DNA of 64,000 bases from an uncultured Bacteroidales bacterium (GTDB taxonomy: Bacteria > Bacteroidota > Bacteroidia > Bacteroidales > Muribaculaceae). The notes under the pieces were generated by a model that saw nothing but the letters and a program-made list of their open reading frames with translations, ran no database searches and was not told the origin of the DNA. A program made the position numbers and the translations under genes. The stretch spans positions 32,128-96,127 of the forward strand of contig CADBBK010000012.1 in NCBI GenBank assembly GCA_902792895.1, read 5' to 3'. Position 1 is the first letter of the stretch; each line of letters opens with the position of its first letter. Shown piece after piece: positions 1-7,232 of this stretch.

Positions 1-567
1 ATTATAGATTGCTCGCAGTTGACGAAGATATATATTGAGAGTGTTTTGGGAGATAGCAGTTCCATGCTCCTTTAGATGCGTTTGCTCAATGAACGAAATG
101 AGATTGTCAACAAAGTCCGGAGTTATTGACGAGAGCGTGACATTCCTTCTGTACCTTTTGACCCAATTTACAGAAGTCTCGTATGATTTTATCGTTTTGT
201 ATTTACTCTTGTGTTTGGGGTCGTTGAAATACTCTGAGAGCAACGAATCAAGAGAACTCGTTATTGCCATTCTTCCTGTTAGTCTCCTATTGTACCTTTC
301 CCTGAACGAAGCAAAAGTGAAATCTGAGCCTAACTCATCTATCACTTCTTTTGCTATTTTAAGTGCCTTTTCTGCGACATCATACGCTTCTATTGTCCTC
401 TTCAGCCTTCTATTGTTGAACTCTTTTTGGGTAAGGCGAATGGAATCGTCTCCTATGCTATATTGACGATTTCGTCTCTGATATGTTACACGAAGAACTA
501 AGAGTTTGTTCTCAACCTCTTTATGTTTAGCATCTAAGGCTATTACTACAGTCGGTCTACTTTTCAT
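1..567 (-). CDS. Tyrosine-type site-specific integrase, N-terminal part (cut by window edge)
   Basis: Reading the minus strand from an ATG at 567 gives 189 codons without a stop, running off the left edge. The start (MKSRPTVVIALDAKHK) and the Arg/Lys-rich stretch after it match the arm-type DNA-binding domain of Bacteroidetes phage/ICE integrases. From about residue 110 a SAM-like core-binding domain begins (SLLSEYF, then KTIKSYETSVNWVKRY). The catalytic domain with the Arg-His-Arg-Tyr residues lies outside the window, so activity cannot be judged. A -7 box (TATCTTTG) sits 14 nt upstream. The gene points away from a tRNA fragment 150 nt behind it, the usual arrangement of an integrase beside its attachment site. 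Family call is firm; the element type (ICE, prophage or island) is unknown. Confidence 0.85.
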   Translation of the reverse strand, partial: MKSRPTVVIALDAKHKEVENKLLVLRVTYQRRNRQYSIGDDSIRLTQKEFNNRRLKRTIEAYDVAEKALKIAKEVIDELGSDFTFASFRERYNRRLTGRMAITSSLDSLLSEYFNDPKHKSKYKTIKSYETSVNWVKRYRRNVTLSSITPDFVDNLISFIEQTHLKEHGTAISQNTLNIYLRQLRAIYN

Positions 568-580
568 TTCTTTTTTTCTG

Positions 581-588
581 CAAAGATA
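581..588 (-). promoter_or_regulatory. -7 box of the integrase promoter
   Basis: On the minus strand this reads TATCTTTG, matching the Bacteroidetes TAnnTTTG element. The -33 TTTG is not at the usual spacing; the nearest is 23 nt upstream. Confidence 0.5.
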
Positions 589-721
589 AAAAAAAACTCT
601 TAAAGGAGAAACAAAAGGAGAAACATTTTCAAGAAAATATAAGAAATGACAAGAAATTAACTTTTCTAATAGATGCTTAATCAGTTGATTATAAGAATAA
701 ATAAGAAAGGATAAGAATTAT

Positions 722-773
722 AAGCACCTGACTCATAATCAGGGAGTCCTTGGTTCAAGCCCAAGTGGGACCA
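722..773 (+). other. 3' fragment of a tRNA with CAU anticodon; attachment site of the integrated element
   Basis: The sequence folds as anticodon stem CCTGA/TCAGG with loop CTCATAA (anticodon CAT), a 5-nt variable loop, T stem CTTGG/CCAAG with loop TTCAAGC, and the 3' acceptor strand TGGGACC plus discriminator A. CCA is not encoded. The expected 5' acceptor strand (GGTCCCA) and D arm are absent upstream; AT-rich element DNA begins at the D-stem boundary. It could be elongator tRNA-Met or tRNA-Ile2; the fragment cannot separate them. A partial tRNA next to an outward-facing integrase gene is the hallmark of site-specific integration, in which the intact tRNA lies at the other end of the element (left of the window). 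Confidence 0.8.
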
Positions 774-786
774 CAATAGGGAAGAC

Positions 787-822
787 AAAACCGCCGACAT
801 TCATGTGCCGGCGGTTTTGTTT
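787..822. terminator. Hairpin terminator after the tRNA, probably bidirectional
   Basis: AAAACCGCCG pairs with CGGCGGTTTT around a 12-nt loop, followed by GTTTT. It follows the tRNA on the plus strand, and its A-rich left flank lets it also serve the minus-strand gene ending at 848. Confidence 0.75.
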
Positions 823-847
823 TAGTTTCTGCTTTGAAATGCTGCAC

Positions 848-1516
848 TCAACGTCGTGGAATATCGGGCAGATAGATGTCGGCATCCACAGCGGGCATAT
901 TATGGAAGCTTTGAATCCCGCCAACAATGACTACTTCGCCCATACAGCTTTCTTGCGGTTTGAGGGCGATGACGACACCTTCATCGTCCGTTGTCGCTTT
1001 TACCTTGTATTCTTGGCTTTCATATCCCACATAGGAAATCTTCAGTTTGCTGCCGCGGGGCACACGAATGGCAAAATTGCCATCAATGTCGGTGGCTGTG
1101 CCGCGGTTGGTCCCCTCAAGGATAACACTCGCACCGATGCACTCAGATTGGTCATCCTTGTCGATGACCTTGCCTCTTACCACCACGGCGGTGGTGTCGC
1201 CCGGGGCGGCATCGACCAGCCGCGGGGTGGGCCGCTGGGTGGTGGCTTGGGGTGTTGCGGTTGCCACCTGCTGTGCATGCATGGGCATCAACGAGGCTGC
1301 TCCCAGGGCCAGCCCGGCTAGAGCCACTTTCTTGCCCGTTGCGGTGCGCCGGAGCAACTGTCGCTCGATGTATCGCAACTCGCTCTCGCAAGCCGGACAG
1401 GTGCCGGCACAGTCACCCTCATGGGTGCAGACATGGGGCGTGAAGTCAATGTCGTTGGCCTGAGCGATGCGGCAACGGATTTCACGCAAGGATTTGCATA
1501 TCTTTTTCCCGTTCAT
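848..1516 (-). CDS. Carboxypeptidase-regulatory-like domain protein with a Cys-rich N-terminal head
   Basis: 222 residues. The N-terminal region carries C30, H32, C36, C40 and C43, spaced like a small metal-binding knuckle, and has no signal peptide at its start. One hydrophobic segment follows (about residues 62-82, KKVALAGLALGAASLM), then a Pro/Thr-rich linker, then a CarboxypepD_reg-like beta-sandwich (about 112-190: VVRGKVIDKD, GASVILEGTNRGTATD, GNFAIRVP, LKISYVGYE). That module usually begins SusC/TonB receptors; here it stands alone. The likely topology is a cytoplasmic metal-binding head and a periplasmic sandwich. Its role is unknown. It has its own consensus promoter and is not obviously linked to its neighbours. 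Confidence 0.75.
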   Translation of the reverse strand: MNGKKICKSLREIRCRIAQANDIDFTPHVCTHEGDCAGTCPACESELRYIERQLLRRTATGKKVALAGLALGAASLMPMHAQQVATATPQATTQRPTPRLVDAAPGDTTAVVVRGKVIDKDDQSECIGASVILEGTNRGTATDIDGNFAIRVPRGSKLKISYVGYESQEYKVKATTDDEGVVIALKPQESCMGEVVIVGGIQSFHNMPAVDADIYLPDIPRR

Positions 1517-1587
1517 AGTGATGTGATGATTAGATTAAACAATAATTAGTCAAATAATAGTCGTGCAATTGTCGGATTGCACGCCCA

Positions 1588-1619
1588 CAAAGTTAATACA
1601 TACTTGTGAAGAGTTCAAA
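1588..1619 (-). promoter_or_regulatory. Promoter of the carboxypeptidase-regulatory-like gene
   Basis: Minus strand: TTTG, 20 nt, TAACTTTG. An inverted repeat (GTGCAA/TTGCAC, 1563-1582) falls in the leader just downstream. Confidence 0.75.
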
Positions 1620-1673
1620 TGATTGAGTGCTTTTTTGGGAATTGCCTCGTTGATTCTATGTGATTCAATAGCA

Positions 1674-1715
1674 AGGGACGCCGTTTCATCAGCAAAGTGA
1701 TGAGGCGGCATCCCT
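1674..1715 (-). terminator. Long hairpin downstream of the coiled-coil gene
   Basis: AGGGATGCCG and CTCATCA pair with TGATGA and CGGCGTCCCT in an imperfect stem of about 16 bp, 25 nt after the stop codon at 1740. There is no clear U tract, so it may be a 3'-end stabiliser and not a strong terminator. Confidence 0.5.
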
Positions 1716-1739
1716 GTTATGGTGTGCTGTTCAGCGACG

Positions 1740-2432
1740 TCAGTTGGCGTAGAGCATGTTCAGCGCGTCGTTGAACTGCACCTCGTTCTTGAGGCCGTCG
1801 TTCTTGAAGAGCATGATCTTGTCCATGACGCGGTCCAGGTAGTCGATGCTTTCGCTTTTCTCCTTCTTGTTGTAGATTTTCCAGTACTTGGTGCCCTTGA
1901 GTCCCTTCTCAAACTTCTTGTAGAGTTCAGAGGTCGATGAGAGGTACTTCCAGTGGTTGGCACTCAACTGTGACTTGAACTTCTCGAGGAATTCCTTGAG
2001 GTCCTTGGTGTACTCGCCGTATTTCTCGATGAGTTCCTTCTTCTTGATGACATCCTTGGTCTCCATGCCCTGGAAACTGTCGAGTGCATCCTCGACGTCG
2101 CTCTTGTTGTAGGGGCTGTAGAGTACATCGACGATTTCCTGGTCATAGACGAGCCCGTCGCGTGTGGTGAACTTGTCCTTGCGCATCTTGACCTCGTTCT
2201 TGAGTTCCTTCTCGAGGGCCTTCTTCTGGTTCTCGAGTTCCTTGAGTTGTGACTTCATGTCATCGATTTTCTCTTCCAGATCCTTGATGGCAGCTTCCTT
2301 CTCCTTGATGTTTTTCTCGTGCTGCTCGATGTCGCGCTCAAGTTGCTGGACGTCCTGTGCCATGACTGAGGGCGTCATGGCTGCAATCATCATAACGGTC
2401 ATCGACATGACCAAGAGTTTGATTTTCTTCAT
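1740..2432 (-). CDS. Secreted coiled-coil protein, function unknown
   Basis: 230 residues. A signal peptide (MKKIKLLVMSMTVMMIAAM, cleaved near VMAQ) is followed by a heptad-rich coiled coil at about 27-85 (repeated EKE, DLEEKIDDMKSQLKELENQ), then a Lys/Asp-rich helical domain ending at ...ALNMLYAN. No enzyme motif is visible. The coiled coil resembles those of periplasmic OmpH-like or EnvC-like helper proteins in form only; I do not recognise the family. A -7 box lies 35 nt upstream, and a second, stronger promoter lies 237 nt upstream. Confidence 0.75.
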   Translation of the reverse strand: MKKIKLLVMSMTVMMIAAMTPSVMAQDVQQLERDIEQHEKNIKEKEAAIKDLEEKIDDMKSQLKELENQKKALEKELKNEVKMRKDKFTTRDGLVYDQEIVDVLYSPYNKSDVEDALDSFQGMETKDVIKKKELIEKYGEYTKDLKEFLEKFKSQLSANHWKYLSSTSELYKKFEKGLKGTKYWKIYNKKEKSESIDYLDRVMDKIMLFKNDGLKNEVQFNDALNMLYAN

Positions 2433-2466
2433 AGTGGTGGAAATTTGTTATAGTTAATTCTGATGG

Positions 2467-2474
2467 CAAAGATA
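2467..2474 (-). promoter_or_regulatory. -7 box before the coiled-coil gene
   Basis: Minus strand TATCTTTG, 35 nt before the ATG. No clear -33 TTTG at the right spacing. Confidence 0.5.
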
Positions 2475-2564
2475 ATAAATAGTTTTAAATCATTTGGGCC
2501 CACGTCTGTGATATTAAATAAAATTATAGTTTTTGTTACAGTGGGCGCAATGATGGGGTATATA

Positions 2565-2665
2565 GAAAGCGAAAGTGCGCTTTTTCACAAAAGCACACCA
2601 TCTTCATAACCAAAATTCAAGTATATATGTTCTTGTTGTTTGTTTGTTGTCTTATCCTTATCTGC
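2565..2665 (-). ncRNA. Candidate small RNA or long leader, about 100 nt
   Basis: It starts a few nt after a full consensus promoter (2669-2700). The first half is unstructured and rich in CAA (ACAACAAACAAACAAC). It then meets a hairpin at 2575-2598: GTGTGCTTTT pairs with AAAAGCGCAC (one G-U) around a GTGA tetraloop. No convincing reading frame is present. The hairpin is followed by UUUCGCUUUC and not a clean U run, so transcription may continue into the coiled-coil gene and make this a regulated leader instead. The 387-nt gap between the coiled-coil gene and der holds only this unit, its promoter, the coiled-coil gene's -7 box and the der terminator. Confidence 0.4.
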
Positions 2666-2668
2666 ATG

Positions 2669-2700
2669 CAAAGATAGGTGATTTTTTGGAACTGGCCAAA
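2669..2700 (-). promoter_or_regulatory. Orphan consensus promoter
   Basis: Minus strand: TTTG, 20 nt, TATCTTTG, with perfect spacing. No start codon of a sizeable gene lies close downstream; the next gene starts at 2432. Confidence 0.65.
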
Positions 2701-2768
2701 TGTTTTTGAATAAAAATTCTTGATTATTGACTTGCTGAAATCGATATATCGTTGTAGAACAATAAATT

Positions 2769-2795
2769 AGGTGGCAAAAATATTTTTTGCCACCT
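2769..2795 (-). terminator. Terminator of the DUF177-rpmF-fabH-era-der operon
   Basis: Perfect palindrome: AGGTGGCAAAAA pairs with TTTTTGCCACCT around a 3-nt loop, 25 nt after the der stop codon. Confidence 0.75.
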
Positions 2796-2819
2796 ATTAA
2801 CTTTACATATTGCCCCGCT

Positions 2820-4133
2820 TTATTTCTCGCGGAAGAACAGGTTGATGACCGTTCCGTGCAGGTTCCAGTGCTCGCGTATCTTGTTCTCGAGATAACGCTT
2901 GTAGGGGTCCTTGATCCACTGCGGCAGGTTGCAGAAGAAGATGAACGTGGGCACATTGGCACCCTTGAGCATAGTGATGTACTTGATCTTGACATACTTG
3001 CCCTTGACAGCGGGAGGCGGGAATGCCTGGATGTCGGCCTGCAGGGTGTTGTTGAGCTGCGAGGTGGGGATGGTGATGTGGCGGTTGTTGTAGACTTCGA
3101 TAGCGGTCTGCAGCACCTTGTGGATGCGCTGCTTGGTGATGGCCGAGCCGAAGATGATGGGGAAGTCGGTGAACGGGGCGAAGCGCTCGCGGATGGTGGC
3201 CTCGAAGTGGTCAAAGGCCCGCTGCGACTTGTCCTGTGCGACGTCCCACTTGTTGACGAGGACGACGAGACCCTTGCGGTTCTTCTGGATAATGGAGAAG
3301 ATGTTGACGTCCTGTGACTCGATGCCGCGGGTGGCGTCGATGAGCAGGATGCACACGTCGCTGTTCTCGATGGCGCGGATGGAGCGCAGCACCGAGTAGT
3401 ACTCGATGTCCTCGTTGACCTTGTTCTTCTTGCGGATGCCGGCGGTGTCGACAAGGTAGAAGTCAAAGCCGAACTTGTTGTAGCGGGAGTAGATGCTGTC
3501 GCGGGTGGTGCCGGCGATGTCGGTGACGATGTTGCGCTCCTCGTCCATCAGGGAGTTGACGAGCGACGACTTGCCGGCGTTGGGCCTGCCGACGATGGCA
3601 AATCGGGGCAGCTCCTCCTCGAGCGTCTCCTCGGACTTGGCGGGCATCTTCTTGACGACCTCGTCGAGCAGGTCACCGGTGCCGTTGCCGTTGGCCGCCG
3701 AGATGGAGAAGGGCTTTCCGAGTCCAAGAGCGTAGAACTCGGCCTCGGCATACATGCTCTGGTTGTTGTCGTCCTTGTTGGCGACGACGATGACGGGCTT
3801 GGAGGTGCGGCGCAGGATGTCGGCGACGTGGTCGTCAAGGTCGGTGATGCCGTTCTTGATGTCCACGACAAAGAGGATGACATCGGCCTCCTCGATGGCC
3901 AGATGCACCTGCTTGTTGATTTCCTCCTCAAAGATGTCCTCGCTGTTGACCACCCAGCCGCCGGTATCGACCACTGACATCTCCATGCCGTTCCACTCCA
4001 TCTTGCCGTACTGGCGGTCGCGGGTGGTGCCGCTGGTGTCGTTGACGATGGCTGCACGCGTCTGCGTCAGTCGGTTAAACAGTGTTGACTTGCCCACGTT
4101 GGGCCTTCCCACGATTGCTACTAGTCGTCCCAT
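2820..4133 (-). CDS. der: Ribosome-assembly GTPase Der (EngA)
   Basis: 437 residues, the usual length. Two consecutive GTPase domains are visible: the first with P-loop GRPNVGKST at about 8-16, DTGGW and NKDD; the second with GRPNAGKSS at about 182, DTAGI and NKWD. A C-terminal KH-like domain follows (INLFFREK at the end). The double G domain is diagnostic for Der, which helps mature the 50S ribosomal subunit in the cytoplasm. It is the last gene of the operon, 67 nt after era, and is followed by a palindromic terminator. Confidence 0.97.
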   Translation of the reverse strand: MGRLVAIVGRPNVGKSTLFNRLTQTRAAIVNDTSGTTRDRQYGKMEWNGMEMSVVDTGGWVVNSEDIFEEEINKQVHLAIEEADVILFVVDIKNGITDLDDHVADILRRTSKPVIVVANKDDNNQSMYAEAEFYALGLGKPFSISAANGNGTGDLLDEVVKKMPAKSEETLEEELPRFAIVGRPNAGKSSLVNSLMDEERNIVTDIAGTTRDSIYSRYNKFGFDFYLVDTAGIRKKNKVNEDIEYYSVLRSIRAIENSDVCILLIDATRGIESQDVNIFSIIQKNRKGLVVLVNKWDVAQDKSQRAFDHFEATIRERFAPFTDFPIIFGSAITKQRIHKVLQTAIEVYNNRHITIPTSQLNNTLQADIQAFPPPAVKGKYVKIKYITMLKGANVPTFIFFCNLPQWIKDPYKRYLENKIREHWNLHGTVINLFFREK

Positions 4134-4200
4134 GTTGTTTGTTTTTGGCTTTGTGCTAGTGGCCTGCGGCTGCTAGCTGTGTTATCTGTCTTGTTGTTGA

Positions 4201-5082
4201 TTACTCGATGTAGCCGAATGCGCGCAACTTGTTCTCCTGGTTGCGCCAGTCCTTCTCGACCTTGACATACAGTTCGAGGAACACCCTCTTCTCAAAGAAT
4301 TTCTCGATGTCCTTGCGAGCCTCGGTGCCCACGCGCTTGAGCATCTTGCCCTGGTGGCCGATGATGATGCCTTTCTGGCTATCGCGCTCGACGTAGATGA
4401 CCGCCATGATGTGGATGGCCGTGTCGCTCTCGTCAAACTTCTCGACGATGACCTGAGTGGCATAGGGGACCTCCTTGTCATAGGTGAGCAGGATCTTCTC
4501 CCTGACGATCTCGGTGACAAAGAAGCGGCTGCTGCGGTCGGTGAGGGCATCCTTGCCGAAGTAAGGGGGGCTCTCGGGCAGGAGCTCGACGATGCGCTTC
4601 ATGATGTTGTCCACATTGAAGTTCTCGAGGGCGCTGGTGGGGTAAATCTCGGCCGTGGGCAGCAACTGCTTCCACTGCTCGATGATGCGCACGAGGTCGT
4701 CGTTGCCCTGCAGCAGGTCAATCTTGTTGATGATGAGCAGGATGGGGATTTTCTCCTTGGCGACGCGGTCGAGGAAGTCCTGGTTCTTGGTGGGCGTCTC
4801 GATGACGTCGGTGACATAAAGCAGCACGTCGGCATCGACGAGGGCGCCGGTGGAGTATTCCAGCATGCTCTGCTGGAGGCGGAACTTGGGCTTGAGCACA
4901 CCGGGGGTGTCGCTGAACACGATCTGGTAGTCCTCGCCGTTGACGATGCCCATGATGCGGTGGCGCGTGGTCTGAGCCTTGCTGGTGATGATGGACAGGC
5001 GCTCGCCCACCAAGCGGTTGCTCAGTGTCGATTTCCCCACGTTGGGGTTTCCCACGATGTTGACAAATCCTGCTCGATGCAT
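4201..5082 (-). CDS. era: GTPase Era
   Basis: 293 residues. One G domain (P-loop GNPNVGKST at 11-19, SDTPGV, NKID) is followed by a C-terminal KH domain (IIGHQGKMLKRVG). Era binds the 3' end of 16S rRNA and supports 30S maturation and cell-cycle progression. It sits between fabH and der in one operon, placing two ribosome-assembly GTPases side by side. Confidence 0.97.
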   Translation of the reverse strand: MHRAGFVNIVGNPNVGKSTLSNRLVGERLSIITSKAQTTRHRIMGIVNGEDYQIVFSDTPGVLKPKFRLQQSMLEYSTGALVDADVLLYVTDVIETPTKNQDFLDRVAKEKIPILLIINKIDLLQGNDDLVRIIEQWKQLLPTAEIYPTSALENFNVDNIMKRIVELLPESPPYFGKDALTDRSSRFFVTEIVREKILLTYDKEVPYATQVIVEKFDESDTAIHIMAVIYVERDSQKGIIIGHQGKMLKRVGTEARKDIEKFFEKRVFLELYVKVEKDWRNQENKLRAFGYIE

Positions 5083-5125
5083 TTCTTGTTGGTGTTAGGT
5101 CGTTATGATTGGTTATTTTATTCAA

Positions 5126-5175
5126 GAAGCATCGCTACCCTTTTATGTTGTTACACTTGTGAGTAGTGATGCTTC
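5126..5175 (-). other. Hairpin between fabH and era
   Basis: GAAGCATCACTAC pairs with GTAGCGATGCTTC (13 bp, one wobble) across a 24-nt loop in the 113-nt gap. It could reduce readthrough into era/der or mark an mRNA processing site. Confidence 0.45.
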
Positions 5176-5195
5176 AGGTGATGTGTCCGGACGCC

Positions 5196-6179
5196 TTACA
5201 GCGACCAGATGAGGTAGACGGCACCCCAGGTGAATCCCGCACCGAAGGCGGTGAGAACCAGCTTGTCGCCCTTGTGCAAGCGGTGCTTGTTCTCGTCGAG
5301 GCACAGGGGGATGCTGGCGGCACTGGTGTTGCCGCGATGCTGGATGTTGACCAGCACCTTGGACTCGTCGATGCCCAGTCGCTCGCCGACGGCCTCGATG
5401 ATGCGCAGGTTGGCCTGGTGGGGCACAAACCACTGGATGTTCTCGTTGGTGAGATTGTTGCGCTTCATCACGTCCCTGCTCGAGGTGAGCATGTCGATGA
5501 CGGCATGGCGGTAAACGGCGCGACCTTCCTGATAGACGCAGTGGTAGTTGGCGTCGACCGTCTCGTGGCTGGTGCGCAGAGCCGAACCACCGGCCTTGTA
5601 GACCAGGTGCTCGAGTCCCGAGCCATCAACGTGGAAGATGCCGTCCATGATGCCGACGGGCTCCTCGGTGGGCTCAATCAGGACTGCCGCTGCAGCGTCG
5701 CCGAACAGGGGGCATGTCGCACGGTCGTTGTAGTCGACCATGCTGGACATCTTCTCGGCCGAAACGACGATGACCTTCTTGTAGATACCTGCGCGCACAT
5801 AGGCCGTGGCCTCGTACATGCCCACGAGGAATCCGGCGCAAGCGGCCTGGATGTCATAGGCATAGCACTTCTTCTCGATACCCACGTTGTGGGCGATGAC
5901 CGATGCTGTGGATGGGAATCGGTAATCGGGGTTGGATGTCGGGCAGATGAGCAGGTCGATGTCGTTGCGGTCCACTCCGGTCTCCTCGAGCAGCTTGTTG
6001 ACGGCCTGGATGCCCATATAGGACGAGCCGACGGGCTTGTTGAGGATGCGGCGTTCCTTCACACCGACTCGGGTGGTAATCCACTCGTCGTTGGTGTCTA
6101 CCATCTTGGATAGCATCTCGTTGTCGAGCACGTCATCGGGCAGGTACGACGCGATGCCTGAAATCTTAGCGTTCAGCAT
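5196..6179 (-). CDS. fabH: Beta-ketoacyl-ACP synthase III (FabH)
   Basis: 327 residues. It condenses acetyl-CoA with malonyl-ACP to start fatty-acid synthesis. The catalytic triad is readable: C114 in QAACAGF, H254 in VPHQANLRI and N284 in GNTSAAS. The product ends in the family's glycine-rich strand (TAFGAGFTWGAVYL). It follows rpmF, as in many bacteria, but plsX is missing from this cluster. A 166-nt spacer with GC-rich inverted repeats separates it from rpmF. Confidence 0.96.
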   Translation of the reverse strand: MLNAKISGIASYLPDDVLDNEMLSKMVDTNDEWITTRVGVKERRILNKPVGSSYMGIQAVNKLLEETGVDRNDIDLLICPTSNPDYRFPSTASVIAHNVGIEKKCYAYDIQAACAGFLVGMYEATAYVRAGIYKKVIVVSAEKMSSMVDYNDRATCPLFGDAAAAVLIEPTEEPVGIMDGIFHVDGSGLEHLVYKAGGSALRTSHETVDANYHCVYQEGRAVYRHAVIDMLTSSRDVMKRNNLTNENIQWFVPHQANLRIIEAVGERLGIDESKVLVNIQHRGNTSAASIPLCLDENKHRLHKGDKLVLTAFGAGFTWGAVYLIWSL

Positions 6180-6345
6180 AAGCTTGAAAGCGTTCAGTAT
6201 ATTGTGTATGCGTTGTGTTTAAATTCAATATCCCAAATGAGGTTGAACGATGTTAAAGATTCAGCCCATTCAGGATATATTCTTGGTAGTGCTTAGATCG
6301 CTGTTGCCGTGTCGCGGCGGTGCCGTGTCACGGTCTCGGTGCGAT

Positions 6346-6528
6346 TTAGGCTTCCTCCTTGCCCATCACGTTCTTGCCACGGTAGTAACCGCACTCGGGG
6401 CAAACGGTGTGATAAACATGCCATGCTCCACAGTTGGTGCACTGAGCGATGGTCGGGGCCACAGCCACGTCGTGGGTGCGGCGCTTAGCGGTACGAGTCT
6501 TGGACTGTCTTCTTTTAGGATGTGCCAT
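6346..6528 (-). CDS. rpmF: 50S ribosomal protein L32
   Basis: 60 residues, basic N-terminus (MAHPKRRQSKTRTAKRR). Two CxxC pairs (CTNC at 30-33, CPEC at 43-46) form the zinc ribbon, so this is the zinc-binding form of L32. It lies 21 nt after the DUF177 gene, the conserved yceD-rpmF pairing. Confidence 0.97.
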   Translation of the reverse strand: MAHPKRRQSKTRTAKRRTHDVAVAPTIAQCTNCGAWHVYHTVCPECGYYRGKNVMGKEEA

Positions 6529-6549
6529 TTTCTTGTTGTTATTTAAAAA

Positions 6550-7092
6550 TTATTGTTCTTTCAGTTTTTTAAGCGCCTCCCATCTGGGGTCGGTGCCGGT
6601 TGTTTCACTCTGGTTGTCCTCGTCGTCGGGGACGGCCTCGACGAGATGGCTGTCGAGCACTTCGAGCATATCGGGGTTGCAATCTTCCTCGTTGTCGTGA
6701 CAGTGCATCATCGGCAGCGCGAGCAGGACCGTGTCGCGCACGAGTGGTGCGACATCCAGCTCTCGCCATTCCGACGGCACAATCAGCAACTCGTCATTGC
6801 TATCGTCAAGCTCGTTGCCCATCTGCTCCACGTTCAGGCTATAGTCCACGTCCACCGGCAAATCCAGATTGTCCAGACAGCGGTCACAGGGAACAGTCAC
6901 TGTGCCGTGGCAGGCAATCTCCAGGCGGTAGGTGTTCTCGCTCTTGCGTGTCACCTGCATGGCGACATCCACATCGGCAAGACGCACCTCGGTCTGCTCT
7001 GCGGTGTTGAAAAACGACTCATCGAGATGACACTCAACCGCATGAATGCCAAATGGTAACGTCTTGATTTTCAACTTCAAAGCATCTACCAT
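6550..7092 (-). CDS. DUF177 (YceD-like) protein
   Basis: 180 residues, acidic. The conserved DUF177 core is visible: a CDRC motif in a beta-rich segment (TVTVPCDRCLDNL), then the acidic region ending near PRWEALKKLK. YceD homologues are found next to rpmF and are linked to 23S rRNA accumulation in other organisms. It opens the operon behind a good promoter. Confidence 0.88.
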   Translation of the reverse strand: MVDALKLKIKTLPFGIHAVECHLDESFFNTAEQTEVRLADVDVAMQVTRKSENTYRLEIACHGTVTVPCDRCLDNLDLPVDVDYSLNVEQMGNELDDSNDELLIVPSEWRELDVAPLVRDTVLLALPMMHCHDNEEDCNPDMLEVLDSHLVEAVPDDEDNQSETTGTDPRWEALKKLKEQ

Positions 7093-7118
7093 CTCCTGAA
7101 ATTTTCGTTAAAGCGCCA

Positions 7119-7150
7119 CAAAGGTATAACATTTCCCGCTAATAATCAAC
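7119..7150 (-). promoter_or_regulatory. Promoter of the DUF177-rpmF-fabH-era-der operon
   Basis: Minus strand: GTTG, 20 nt, TACCTTTG, 26 nt before the DUF177 ATG. Confidence 0.7.
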
Positions 7151-7232
7151 CATTTTCACAATTTTTTTCCTTTTTCGTCGTTGAGGAAATGTTCAAGGAA
7201 ACGTTCGCCTTTCAGGCCTGCTGACTTCTGTG

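Noticed and set aside
739-927. 62-codon minus-strand frame ending in VVPLGLEPRTP
   Set aside because: The C-terminal string is the well-known false translation of the antisense strand of a tRNA T arm, and the frame runs through a terminator.
2585-3466. 293-codon minus-strand frame overlapping der
   Set aside because: Shadow of der in another frame; Ser/Arg/Thr-rich composition typical of a GC-rich out-of-frame reading.
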